From Flavobacteriia bacterium (GTDB lineage: Bacteria > Bacteroidota > Bacteroidia > Flavobacteriales_D > Crocinitomicaceae), in assembly GCA_947490145.1 (NCBI GenBank), contig CANLGD010000001.1, positions 1 through 64,000 on the forward strand: DNA of 64,000 nt, given 5' to 3'. Position 1 is the first letter of the stretch. Each line of letters starts with the position of its first letter. The notes under the pieces were generated by a model, which saw only the letters and a program-made list of their open reading frames with translations, was not told the DNA's origin and ran no database searches. Of the stretch, positions 53,931 to 62,546 are shown piece by piece. A program made the position numbers and the translations under genes.

Positions 53931-54505
53931 TACCACGGAGAAACGGAGAAAAAGAGATATTGCATAAAAAATCACCTTGTCCTGGCTTCGTGGTTTATGG
54001 CAAGTCGTTGAAATATTCATTTACTTTACTCTTTTGACCATCTTGCATAAGGTTATAACAATTAAAATTAATAAGCATTCCTTTTGGAGCTTTTAGTAAT
54101 TTCATATAAGTCATTAATTGAGCGTCATAAACTGGGGCTAAATCTTTAACTGATTTCAATTCTAAGACTAATACATTTTCGATTAGTAAATCACATCTTA
54201 AAATTGATTCAATTACAATTTCTTTATATTTAATAGGAATAATTAATTCTGAGACAAAATTGATATTTCTTAATGTTAATTCATGAATAAGACAAGAATG
54301 ATAAACACTTTCTAATAATCCAGGACCTAACGATTTATGCACTTCTATACAAGCACCTAAAACATTGTATGATAAATCAGTTATTTCTTGTTTTGTCATA
54401 ATTTTATTTTTACTACGCAGAAAAAGTGATAAAGTATTTAAATTTCTTTCTTTATTATCTCCTTATTCTTTGTTCGTTCTCCTAATCTCCGTTTCTCCGT
54501 GGTTA
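53931..54505. mobile_element. GxxExxY cassette bounded by palindromic terminal repeats
   Basis: The 18-base motif ACCACGGAGAAACGGAGA occurs at 53932-53949 and, inverted, at 54486-54503. Each end also has an inner complementary copy: CTTCGTGGT at about 53986-53994 and ACTACGCAG at about 54411-54419. Each end can thus fold back on itself. The only gene inside is the GxxExxY ORF, and outside it both rhomboid genes begin or end within 30 bp. This has the look of a small insertion, though no transposase is present. Confidence 0.5.
53995..54399 (-). CDS. GxxExxY protein, PD-(D/E)XK nuclease-like
   Basis: A 134-residue protein of the GxxExxY family (PDDEXK_3-type). The family motif is GLLESVY, with Gly27, Glu30 and Tyr33. 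A PD-(D/E)XK-type active site can be aligned: Asp70 in RCDLLIENV, then Glu80-x-Lys82 in VLELKSV, followed by Gln94 and Tyr98 in AQLMTYMKLL. The family is abundant and its function is not established; a nuclease is predicted. It lies within a repeat-bounded interval between two rhomboid genes and is out of place in that operon. Confidence 0.85.
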   Translation of the reverse strand: MTKQEITDLSYNVLGACIEVHKSLGPGLLESVYHSCLIHELTLRNINFVSELIIPIKYKEIVIESILRCDLLIENVLVLELKSVKDLAPVYDAQLMTYMKLLKAPKGMLINFNCYNLMQDGQKSKVNEYFNDLP

Positions 54506-54533
54506 ATTTTCCATAATTAATTCTCTCCTTTTC

Positions 54534-55289
54534 TCAATAAAAAGTCTTTTTGTTCCTATTCCAAATGAAAACTAAAATAAATCCAACAATTGCTCCACCA
54601 ACATGTGCTAAATGCGCAATGTTATCTCCTGCTGTTTCTTTTAAACTTAAAAATACTTCCAAAGCAAAATATCCACCAATTAAAAACTTTGCCTTAATCG
54701 GAATGGGAGGGAAGAGCAACATCAATTCTGTATTTGGAAATAAATAAGCAAAAGCTGCCATAATTCCAAAAATTGCACCAGATGCACCAAGCATTGGTAC
54801 TCTAATTTTTACATAATAATCTGAAATTAGTTGATTACTATCCGCTGTTAAAAGCGTTATATTTGACAATCTATTATTCATTAAATTATCGTTTAATTCA
54901 GCAATATTATATCCATTTTGAATTAATTTTGACTTTAATTCCATTATTTGAAATACACCAATTCCATTGTACAAAGCAAAAGCTCCAATCGCACTTGCAA
55001 TGTAAAAAACGAAGAAACGTTTTGCTCCCCAAATTCTTTCCAAATGAGAGCCAAACATCACTAACATCAACATGTTGAATAAAATATGAAAAAAGTCTGG
55101 TGCGTGCATGAAAAAATGGGTTATAATTTGGTAGGGTTCGAAAAGTGGCGTACCAATATAATGCGCTCCCAAGGTATTGAACAAATCAATTTCTCCTTTT
55201 GATAGCAAAATACTCGCAAAATAAAAGAGAATATTTACAATCAACAGATTTTTTGTTACCGCTGGAATATTGTTGAACATTTGAAACAT
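54534..55289 (-). CDS. Rhomboid intramembrane serine protease 2
   Basis: A 251-residue rhomboid. The helix HFFMHAPDFFHILFNMLMLVMFGSHLERIWGAKRFFVFYIASAIGAFALY precedes the catalytic region. The serine sits in LGASGAIFGIMAAFAYLFP and the histidine in NIAHLAHVGGAIVGFILVF. An insertion of about 45 residues between helices (residues 110-155) separates it from the first rhomboid. It starts 22 nt after the mutL stop, so they share a transcript. Confidence 0.92.
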   Translation of the reverse strand: MFQMFNNIPAVTKNLLIVNILFYFASILLSKGEIDLFNTLGAHYIGTPLFEPYQIITHFFMHAPDFFHILFNMLMLVMFGSHLERIWGAKRFFVFYIASAIGAFALYNGIGVFQIMELKSKLIQNGYNIAELNDNLMNNRLSNITLLTADSNQLISDYYVKIRVPMLGASGAIFGIMAAFAYLFPNTELMLLFPPIPIKAKFLIGGYFALEVFLSLKETAGDNIAHLAHVGGAIVGFILVFIWNRNKKTFY

Positions 55290-55311
55290 AATTTTTTTAT
55301 ATGGGGTTTAA

Positions 55312-57138
55312 TTAAAATTGTTGAAATAATTCTTCACTTGAAATTGTTTTTAAAATCAACTGTCCCGCAGGAGAATATTGATGCTCTTGACATGAAAATA
55401 GTTGTTCAATCAAATGATTTGCACTTTCTTGATTCCATTTTGAACTGCCTTTTGAAGAAGATTTTGCAATTGAGAGTATAAATTCATGCGCTAATTCCCC
55501 TTTATCTATCTGTTCTAATTCAAGTTTTGTACTGATTGATTCTATGCACTCCAATGTTTGATCTGTATTTAAATAAGATGGAATTCCATCAAAAGTTAAT
55601 CCATTTTCAGTTTTTTGATAGGAGAACCCTAATCTTTCAATTGTTTTTGAATTTTGTTCCCAATGGGCTATAATTGAATGTTTTAATTCTACTTCAATTG
55701 GAAATAATTGCTGCTGTGAACTAATTGGAGTTACAATAAATGAAGCCATAATTTCATCATAGAGGATGCGTTCTTTTGCTCGCTTTGAATGAATTAGCAT
55801 CAATCCACTTTTTACCGTAGATATGAAAAAATTTCCTGAAAAAATATATTGTTTTGATTGAGAATAATCTTCCTCAAAATTAATTTCAATTACTTCATTT
55901 TTATCTTCTTCGATGTTTTCAATACTGTAAAATGAATCCCAATCAGCTTTTGTACTTTCTATTTTTCCAAAACCTCCATTTGAAAGTGCGGACGAATTTC
56001 CATTGGAATAAGATTTGGAACTTGAACTTGATTGAAATGGATTAAAACTTGGGTTGACTTGAATGATTGGTTGAATAGCGGGTTTATTATTCATTTCCCA
56101 AGGCAAATCGAAACTCTTTTCTTGCTCAAAATCTAAGCTTGGAGAAATATTAAATTTCCCTAAACTTTGTCTGATGGAACTTTTTAAAAAGGCATATATT
56201 TCTTTGTCTGCTTCAAATTTTATTTCAGTTTTGGTTGGATGCACGTTTACGTCAATTGCACTTGGATTTATTTTAAAAAAAACAAAAAATGTCGGAAAAG
56301 TTTTAGGAGCAAGTAAATTATCGTACGCTTGCGTCAAAGAATGGTTAAAATAAGAATCTCTAAAAAAACGATCATTCACAAAAAAATATTGTTCGCCTCT
56401 TGATTTTTTTGCAAATTCCGGTTTTCCAATAAATCCTTCAATAGTAACTAAATCGGTTGTTTCACTTATTGGAACAAGTCTATCATTGTATGCTCTTCCG
56501 AAAATATCAACAATACGTTTTCTTAAATTGGCCTCTTCCAAATGGTAAACAACTTGATCGTTGTGAATTAAGCTAAATTTAATCTTTGGATGTGCTAAAA
56601 CTATTCTCAAAAAGTCATCTTCAATGTGCTTAAATTCAACAGCATCCGATTTCAAAAAATTCCTTCTTGCGGGAACATTGTAAAATAAATTTTTAACAGA
56701 AAAAGAGGAGCCTAATTTGCACATCTCCGGATTTTGAGCTACAACTTGACTTCCTTCAATTGTTAAGGAGCTTCCAAATTCCTTGTTTTCTTGTCGAGTA
56801 TTTAAAGTTACATGGGCAATTGCAGCTATCGACGCTAATGCTTCGCCTCGAAATCCTTTTGTTTTTAAGGCAAATAAATCGTCAGCGGAAGCGAGTTTAC
56901 TAGTTGCATGTCTTTCAAAAGCCATTCGCGCATCAATTTCAGACATTCCACAACCATTATCTAAAACTTGGATAAGTGATTTTCCAGCTTCCTTAATATA
57001 CACATCAATTTGTGTAGCTCCAGAATCAATTGCATTTTCAACTAATTCTTTGACAACTGATGCAGGTCGTTGTATAACTTCTCCAGCTGCAATTTGATTT
57101 GCTATATGATCCGGTAAAAGTCGAATTACTTCACTCAT
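55312..57138 (-). CDS. mutL: DNA mismatch repair protein MutL
   Basis: A 608-residue MutL. GHKL ATPase motifs are intact: VVKELVENAIDSGATQIDV, DNGCGMSEIDARMAFERHATSKL, TKGFRGEALASIAAI and the ELKHSI-region C-terminal domain. The central linker (about 345-420) is Ser/Asn-rich. In the C-terminal domain the usual metal-binding block DQHAxxExxxxE reads IHSKRAKERILYDE, with the Asp, Gln, His and Ala positions changed, and no CPHGRP is seen near the end. A latent endonuclease activity is therefore doubtful. A -7-like TACATTTG is at 57173-57180. Confidence 0.95.
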   Translation of the reverse strand: MSEVIRLLPDHIANQIAAGEVIQRPASVVKELVENAIDSGATQIDVYIKEAGKSLIQVLDNGCGMSEIDARMAFERHATSKLASADDLFALKTKGFRGEALASIAAIAHVTLNTRQENKEFGSSLTIEGSQVVAQNPEMCKLGSSFSVKNLFYNVPARRNFLKSDAVEFKHIEDDFLRIVLAHPKIKFSLIHNDQVVYHLEEANLRKRIVDIFGRAYNDRLVPISETTDLVTIEGFIGKPEFAKKSRGEQYFFVNDRFFRDSYFNHSLTQAYDNLLAPKTFPTFFVFFKINPSAIDVNVHPTKTEIKFEADKEIYAFLKSSIRQSLGKFNISPSLDFEQEKSFDLPWEMNNKPAIQPIIQVNPSFNPFQSSSSSKSYSNGNSSALSNGGFGKIESTKADWDSFYSIENIEEDKNEVIEINFEEDYSQSKQYIFSGNFFISTVKSGLMLIHSKRAKERILYDEIMASFIVTPISSQQQLFPIEVELKHSIIAHWEQNSKTIERLGFSYQKTENGLTFDGIPSYLNTDQTLECIESISTKLELEQIDKGELAHEFILSIAKSSSKGSSKWNQESANHLIEQLFSCQEHQYSPAGQLILKTISSEELFQQF

Positions 57139-57240
57139 TGTTATTTTTGGCTTTGATTTATTTTTCTAATCACAAATGTACAAATTTTGTTCCGTATCAT
57201 CGATACATGACAAATTAGCAGGATTTTATTTTTTGAACCC

Positions 57241-57475
57241 ACGAAAAAGAGGCTGTCTCAAAATTATGAGCAGTCTCCTTTTTAAGTTTGTATTTTTGTT
57301 GTTCTGAAATTTATTAACCCATAATATTTAAATTTGTAACATGGCAAAAGTTTGTAAAGTATAATTTAAAGTTATTATAGTCGAACTATTATTTTCAAGT
57401 TTAGATTATAAAACTCCACTTGAAAAAGAAATGGAAGTTAGAAAAATTAATAAAAAAGTGGCTTTAGAAAAATAG
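57241..57475 (+). mobile_element. Insertion-sequence remnant (IS3-type transposase tail)
   Basis: The 423-bp gap between mutL and the T9SS gene holds IS debris. On the plus strand, an open stretch of about 36 codons ending at 57475 reads SSLDYKTPLEKEMEVRKIN, which resembles the C-terminus of IS3-family transposases (the LGYKTPLE motif). Before it, 57250-57281 carries GAGGCTGTCTCA and GAGCAGTCTCC, an imperfect inverted repeat like IS termini in this phylum. No complete transposase or clear target duplication remains. Confidence 0.5.
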
Positions 57476-57561
57476 TCACAAAGTTTTCATGAATTCCAGT
57501 CAAAAGTGTAGTTAAAATAACAATTAAATACAAAAAACCATCAAGATTTCTAGGTGTTTTT

Positions 57562-58536
57562 TTATTTCTTAAAAAATCGGATAAGATTTTCTTGATTCTG
57601 AAATTCAATTTTTAAAAAATAGATTCCGCTGTTTAATCTTTGGATATTAATTTGATTTTCAATTGATTCTAATGTAATTTTTCCAGTTAAGTCATAAATT
57701 TTAATAACAAATTTATTGTCTGTTAAATTAAAAATTAAATTTTCTTCAATTTTAATTAAATTAGAAAAAGGGTTCTTTTTTTCTTCAAAACCAACAACAT
57801 GATTTAAAACCCCAATTCCATCTAAATCAAATCCGCCAGAGTCAAATTCTGAGGGCCAAGGTTCATTAATGATATTTCCTTGAGAATCAAAAGTTCCGAA
57901 TTGCGCATTAATACTTCCTATTACGTCAATAATTTTAATATGCGTAATGTTATCCAAATCGATGTTTTGTGGATTTAGTGCAACTAATTCTTCCAGATCA
58001 AATGGTGTTCCAAATCCTTGACGGTATTTTCCTGCCAAATTATTCACATTTCTACAATCTGAAAGTCCTAGTCCATCGATTTGAGTAGAAGTTTGTGTTT
58101 CAGAAATAGGAGGGAAGCGAACAAAATTAATTCCATCGGAACTTACTTCCACAAAAGCATATTCTAAGTAGTCGTCAGCAAAACTATTTTCAAAAACAGC
58201 AAAGTCAAATCCATTTCCATTTTTGATTGGATTAGGAAAAGTTAAAATAGCAACTCCACTATCACCCAAAGAAACCACGTCAAAAGAATTTCCTTCTGCC
58301 TGGTTCAAAGCATTTTCAGCGTGTCCAAAATTGGCGAATCCTAAAGATTTATTTGAAATATTCAAATAGCCTCTATGCAATTCAATTCCATTAGCCCACG
58401 AAACAAGAGTTGAACTATCTTTGTGAATTGCTGTTGTACCAATATCTCCTGCTGCTGGAGCAAATGATTGAGCGAAATTTATGAAAGGAAACCAAATTCC
58501 TATAAAAACAATTAGTTTAAAATTTTTAACTTTCAT
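57562..58536 (-). CDS. T9SS type A-sorted surface protein in the cobalamin operon
   Basis: A 324-residue secreted protein: signal peptide FKLIVFIGIWFPFINFAQ. The mature domain has EGNSFDVVSLGDSGVAILTF, FDFAVFENSFADDYLEYAFVEVSSDGINFVRF and GFDLDGIGVLNHVV, an arrangement I know from Bacteroidota surface proteins near cobalamin receptors. The last 80 residues (IFNLTDNKFVIKIYDLTGKI to GIYFLKIEFQ) match the type A sorting tail. It starts one base after the SDR gene stop (TAAATG), so translation is coupled. A cobalamin-binding or capture role is inferred. Confidence 0.82.
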   Translation of the reverse strand: MKVKNFKLIVFIGIWFPFINFAQSFAPAAGDIGTTAIHKDSSTLVSWANGIELHRGYLNISNKSLGFANFGHAENALNQAEGNSFDVVSLGDSGVAILTFPNPIKNGNGFDFAVFENSFADDYLEYAFVEVSSDGINFVRFPPISETQTSTQIDGLGLSDCRNVNNLAGKYRQGFGTPFDLEELVALNPQNIDLDNITHIKIIDVIGSINAQFGTFDSQGNIINEPWPSEFDSGGFDLDGIGVLNHVVGFEEKKNPFSNLIKIEENLIFNLTDNKFVIKIYDLTGKITLESIENQINIQRLNSGIYFLKIEFQNQENLIRFFKK

Positions 58537-59256
58537 TTAATATTCTTGAGAAATCGGGTGAATCATAAGTTCGTCAATTACAACATTTTTTGGTTGGTTC
58601 ATCACAAAAATAATACTTTTAGCCATATCTTCCGTTTTTAGCCAATATTGATGTTCTTTAGAACCTTGTCTTGTAGCATGAAAATCCGAATCAACCAAGC
58701 CAGAATAGATATTGGAAACTTTGATATTAAATGGTCTAACTTCCATTCTCATTGCTGAAGTAAAAGCTTCTTGCGCATACTTTGTGGCGCAATAAAGCGC
58801 CCCAGTATCAAAAACGCGTTTCCCAACATCCGAAATTATAGTTACTATCTGCCCACTTTTTGATTTTTTCATGAAAGGCAAAACTTTTTGAGAAAGAAAA
58901 AATGAAGCTTTAACATTTGTTTCAAAAAGTGAATAAAATTCTTCTTCGGTGTATTTTTGTATTGATCCAAAACAACCAATTCCGACATTGTTAATCAAAA
59001 AATCAATTTGCTTGAATTCTTCAATCGTTTTTGAAACTACCAAATCTAAAAAGGATAAATTAGAAATGTCGCCAACAAAAATAGAGCAATTAGATTTTTT
59101 TGATTTTAAAATAGTCGCTTGGATTTCTAATAGTTCATTTTCTGAACGAGCAATTAAAATTAAATTGCAAGAATATTCAGCTAATTCTAAGGCTAAAGTT
59201 TTTCCAATTCCCTTGGAAGCACCTGTAATTATTATTGTTTTGTTTTTTATGTACAT
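58537..59256 (-). CDS. Short-chain dehydrogenase/reductase in the cobalamin operon
   Basis: A 239-residue classical SDR. The ATG at 59256 (MYIKNKTIIITGASKGIGKTLA) sits directly before the nucleotide-binding fold; an ATG 14 codons earlier adds only a polar tail. Motifs are TGASKGIG, NNVGIGC, the catalytic Ser in TIISDVG and YCATKYA. Its specific substrate is unknown. It is unexpected in a B12-uptake operon. A GC-rich hairpin at 59323-59343 lies just upstream. Confidence 0.9.
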   Translation of the reverse strand: MYIKNKTIIITGASKGIGKTLALELAEYSCNLILIARSENELLEIQATILKSKKSNCSIFVGDISNLSFLDLVVSKTIEEFKQIDFLINNVGIGCFGSIQKYTEEEFYSLFETNVKASFFLSQKVLPFMKKSKSGQIVTIISDVGKRVFDTGALYCATKYAQEAFTSAMRMEVRPFNIKVSNIYSGLVDSDFHATRQGSKEHQYWLKTEDMAKSIIFVMNQPKNVVIDELMIHPISQEY

Positions 59257-59322
59257 CAAATTTATTTTGTGGTTTGAGCTTTCACTTTGCAACCTCAATT
59301 ATTATTTATTTCGAATAAGTTC

Positions 59323-59343
59323 GAGGTCGAAAATCGCGACCTT
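59323..59343. other. Small GC-rich hairpin before the SDR gene
   Basis: AGGTCG and CGACCT are separated by 7-8 nt, a perfect 6-bp stem in an AT-rich gap. No T-run follows, so it is not an obvious terminator; it could be a protein-binding palindrome or mRNA stabiliser. Confidence 0.4.
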
Positions 59344-59375
59344 AGACATTTAATTTCTATTTACAAAATTCTAGT

Positions 59376-60440
59376 TCAAAAAAACAACAAAGAATTTGGA
59401 TTCAAACCTACTGCAAATTCGCGGATAAAATTTCCTTCTACAGAATATTCTAAAATTTTTCCTGTTGTAGTATAACTTTTTGCATCAGTTAAATAAATTC
59501 GATTTGTAGAACTTTCATAATGGATTCCATAAAGCGTTTTTATAGAAGATAAGTCAATTAAATTTGAGTTTGTAAATGAATTTGTAGCAACATCGAAAAG
59601 ACCAATTTTAACTTCTTGATTTGCCTCGTAAGCGAGTAATAATTTATCATTCATTTTTTCTAAAATAAGCGGTTTGAAAGCATACGTTTCTTCAATTTGC
59701 AAAGTTGAAAGATTGATTCTTTTTAATTTTGCAGGAACAGTGGTGAAATTTCCTCTCACAGAAACGAATAAATTATTTCCAATTATTTCTAGTGCTCCAG
59801 GGTTTTTTCCAACAACTATTCTTGATGTTTCTATAGAATTTTGAGGATTTATTACTGAAATAGTTGAATCATAAACTGGATTGTTTAAACCGCCAGAATT
59901 CGAAACAAAAATTGAATTACTGGAAGAAATAAGTTGATCTGGATTTAATCCAACTGGAATTCGGCTTTGGATTTCAAGGGAATTTGTATCAATCACATCA
60001 ACAAAACCATCAAAACAAGTCACAAAAGCTTTGCTTCCCCAAAAAGCAATTGATCTTGGCTGTTTGGATTGATTTCCATTTAAAAAACTGATTTGTTTGA
60101 TCGATTTTCCTGTTTTTGCGTCCAAAACTTCAACGGTGCTTGAAACATTTACAACAATATAAATTTTTCCACCATAACGTTTCATATCATTTCCAGTGTC
60201 GCCCAAATTTCGTCCTGCTTTTTGCTCAAAAAAATCAGTTGAAATACTTAAATCAGCTAAATTTATCCAAGCTAAATTTGAATTGTTCAATTGAAATAAT
60301 CCTTCATTTAGAACTAAAATTCCGTTTTTCAATTCCTCAGAAATGATTATTGGTTCCTCAATTTTATCTTTTTTGCAGGAGGAAAAACCTAACAGTAAAA
60401 TAAAATTTAAGGAAAAACAAAGCAAATTAAATTTTTTCAA
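59376..60440 (-). CDS. BtuG-like surface beta-propeller lipoprotein (YncE/DUF5074-type)
   Basis: Starting at TTG 60440, this is a 354-residue lipoprotein: signal sequence KKFNLLCFSLNFILLLGFSSC with a lipobox. Seven-bladed propeller repeats follow (GKSIKQISFLNGNQSKQPRSIAFWGSKAFVTCF, VVGKNPGALEIIGNNLFVSV, IYLTDAKSYTTTGKILEYSVEG). The ATG at 60551 is rejected: its extra 37 residues are encoded by a dispersed repeat and would spoil the lipoprotein signal. BtuG binds cobalamin on the cell surface and hands it to BtuB. The gene follows btuB-like, as expected. The fold fits, but ligand binding is inferred. Confidence 0.85.
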   Translation of the reverse strand: MKKFNLLCFSLNFILLLGFSSCKKDKIEEPIIISEELKNGILVLNEGLFQLNNSNLAWINLADLSISTDFFEQKAGRNLGDTGNDMKRYGGKIYIVVNVSSTVEVLDAKTGKSIKQISFLNGNQSKQPRSIAFWGSKAFVTCFDGFVDVIDTNSLEIQSRIPVGLNPDQLISSSNSIFVSNSGGLNNPVYDSTISVINPQNSIETSRIVVGKNPGALEIIGNNLFVSVRGNFTTVPAKLKRINLSTLQIEETYAFKPLILEKMNDKLLLAYEANQEVKIGLFDVATNSFTNSNLIDLSSIKTLYGIHYESSTNRIYLTDAKSYTTTGKILEYSVEGNFIREFAVGLNPNSLLFF

Positions 60441-60535
60441 ATCGAGGCTTTTTAAAAATTTAATTTTTGAGTTAGCTATGGCTAAAGATAAAAATAAATT
60501 TTTAAAATAACGATGAGTTAAGAAATTTGAATTTG
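60431..60535. repeat. Dispersed repeat, copy B (inverted relative to copy A)
   Basis: It reads CGAGGCTTTTTAAAAA, TTTTTGAGTTAGCTATGGCTAA and TTTTTAAAATAACGATGAG. On the opposite strand this matches copy A (63655-63762) over about 95 bp with roughly 80 percent identity by eye. The hairpin core is TTAGC-CATA-GCTAA when read as in copy A. It fills the gap between the btuB-like stop and the BtuG-like TTG. Confidence 0.75.
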
Positions 60536-60537
60536 TT

Positions 60538-62499
60538 TTAATTAAATCCATAGCTTATTGAGATTAAATAGTTAATTCCGGGCATTGCATAATTTCGGAT
60601 GTAAGAATATGATTGATTTAAACAGTTTTTGACTGAAAAAGAATAACGCAAATTTGATTTCTGAATTTTTTGTTTGAAAAATAATGAGAAATCAAATGTG
60701 TAAAACTGTTGAACTTCATTACTTTTGATATTCTCATTCAATGCATAACGCAAAGAATTGTAATATCCGTTCACATTTAAACCACAATTTTTATATTGAA
60801 AAGAGAAATTTGCATTTAAAATATGTTTGGGCAAATAGGCTAATTGATGTCTGTAAGTTGCTGATTTTTTGTCAGAAACATCAGTAATATCTTGAAAAGT
60901 GTAAGATAAACTTGTAAGAAAATTAATTTTATTATTAAAATCTCTTTCGTGAGAAAGTTGTAAGTCAAAACCCAAAACGCGAGCTTTTCCAACATTTTGA
61001 ATTGACCAAATGAATAAATTTTTAGTAGGAATAGCCACGATTTTGTTTTCAACTAAATTGGAATAGCCATCAAAAACAATGTTTAAAATATTATTTTTAA
61101 TATTGAACATATAATTTGTTCCAATATTAAATTGATTGGCAATTTCAGGTTTTAAATGTGAATTACCAATTTGATTGTAATACATTTCATTAAAATTTGG
61201 CATTCTAAATGTTCTTTTTAGAGAAAATTTTAATGTACCTAAAAAAGAAATTGGGCTCGAAGAAAAAATCAATAATGTAGGATTGAAATTGAATTTTTGA
61301 TACGTATTTGTATCATTTATTTGTTGATTGTAAACATGTTGCAATCCCAAAGAGAAAGCATAATTCCATTTGTAATTTAAATCTTTTGTTAAATCAACAA
61401 AAACTTTTGAATGAAATCGTTGAATTCCAGTGCCGAAATTTTCTGAATTTTTCAACAATGAATAATTTTCTTCTAAACCAAAATTGAATTTTAATCTATT
61501 CAGAACAATTTTTCTAAAAACTGTTCCAAGAGAAATGTTAGAATTAAAATACGTTGATTTCAGATAACCTTGTGGATTCAAATATCCAGAATCAAGGTAA
61601 ATTAATTCATCGTAGCGAGCTGACAAATAAGTTCTTGAAAGGGTCTTTTTTATATTAAAAATATAATCTCCGTTTAATGTGACATTTTTATTTTTCAAAT
61701 ATTGATTTGCTGTTGGATTGTATAAAATCACAGCTCCTGGCAAACCTTTGTCAGAAAAATTAGATAAAAGTTGAAATTTTAAGCGACTTTTTGCATTAAT
61801 CTGATATCCATAACTCAATCCGGAATAAAATTCTTGTAGCTCATTATTTGTTCTAGTTAAATCGTCTGTTTCAGAATAATTTGCAACTTTAAAAGGGAAA
61901 TTTCCATTTGCTTCTCTATATTTTCCAAAAAGTGATAGATACATTTTTTTTCGATTCCATTTTGTGCTCAAATATGAATCTGTTTGACCAAAAGAACCAA
62001 TTTTGAAATTTGATTTTAGTTGAAAGGTGTCAAGAGAAAATTGATTCTCAAAAGTTGTAAGTTTTAAATTATTTGCAGTAAAAAAAGCTGAAACGACTTC
62101 CAAATTTTCACTTGAATTTTGAAAAGTAAATGTTAATTCTTTTAAATTTTCTATTTGAATCGTACTCAAATCTAATTGAGAAGTTTGTGCATTTTGAATC
62201 AAAAAACCATCAACAATGATTCCGGAATGAGTTCCATTTATTCCCCTTGCAGAAATGGTTTTCATTCCACCTAAACCGCCATAATTTTTCAATGAAATCC
62301 CTGGGACATTTCGTAATAAATCACCTAAATCTTCTGGTTGACGTTTTAGAATATCATCTCTGTATAATTTGAAATCAATTTTTGGTTTTAAGCGCAATGA
62401 TAAATCAAAGACTTGAATTTCTTCCAATTCTTGTTCCTTAACCTGCGAAAAAGTCAGGTTTGAAAGGAATAAAATGGATATGAGAATTACTTTTTTCAC
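60538..62499 (-). CDS. BtuB-like TonB-dependent cobalamin receptor
   Basis: A 653-residue outer-membrane receptor. The start is taken as GTG 62499, which yields a normal signal peptide KKVILISILFLSNLTFSQ; the longer TTG reading (62529) would begin inside a hairpin. The plug domain has QPEDLGDLLRNVPGISLKNYGGLGGMKTISARGINGTHSGIIVDGF. A 22-stranded barrel follows, ending with a C-terminal aromatic strand (NYLISISYGFN). A SAM- or iron-type receptor is possible by fold, but the cobalamin riboswitch and BtuG/BtuH-like neighbours point to B12. Confidence 0.9.
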   Translation of the reverse strand: MKKVILISILFLSNLTFSQVKEQELEEIQVFDLSLRLKPKIDFKLYRDDILKRQPEDLGDLLRNVPGISLKNYGGLGGMKTISARGINGTHSGIIVDGFLIQNAQTSQLDLSTIQIENLKELTFTFQNSSENLEVVSAFFTANNLKLTTFENQFSLDTFQLKSNFKIGSFGQTDSYLSTKWNRKKMYLSLFGKYREANGNFPFKVANYSETDDLTRTNNELQEFYSGLSYGYQINAKSRLKFQLLSNFSDKGLPGAVILYNPTANQYLKNKNVTLNGDYIFNIKKTLSRTYLSARYDELIYLDSGYLNPQGYLKSTYFNSNISLGTVFRKIVLNRLKFNFGLEENYSLLKNSENFGTGIQRFHSKVFVDLTKDLNYKWNYAFSLGLQHVYNQQINDTNTYQKFNFNPTLLIFSSSPISFLGTLKFSLKRTFRMPNFNEMYYNQIGNSHLKPEIANQFNIGTNYMFNIKNNILNIVFDGYSNLVENKIVAIPTKNLFIWSIQNVGKARVLGFDLQLSHERDFNNKINFLTSLSYTFQDITDVSDKKSATYRHQLAYLPKHILNANFSFQYKNCGLNVNGYYNSLRYALNENIKSNEVQQFYTFDFSLFFKQKIQKSNLRYSFSVKNCLNQSYSYIRNYAMPGINYLISISYGFN

Positions 62500-62538
62500 A
62501 AAAATAAACTGTCGCTTGAATTGTTTCAAGCGACAGTT
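62500..62538 (-). terminator. Strong intra-operon hairpin between btuH-like and btuB-like genes
   Basis: A perfect 14-bp stem, AACTGTCGCTTGAA / TTCAAGCGACAGTT, with a 4-nt loop (62507-62538), is followed on the minus strand by TTATTTTTG, immediately before the GTG start. It looks like an intrinsic terminator placed inside the operon. Confidence 0.8.
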
Positions 62539-62546
62539 AGATTTAA

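Noticed and set aside
54863-55078. Plus-strand ORF inside rhomboid 2
   Set aside because: It is a shadow in another frame of a well-supported gene.
57241-57475. A complete IS element
   Set aside because: Only a short transposase tail and one imperfect end-like repeat remain; no full transposase or paired ends are present.
60441-60551. N-terminal extension of the BtuG-like protein
   Set aside because: It is encoded by a dispersed repeat and would destroy the lipoprotein signal; TTG at 60440 is preferred.
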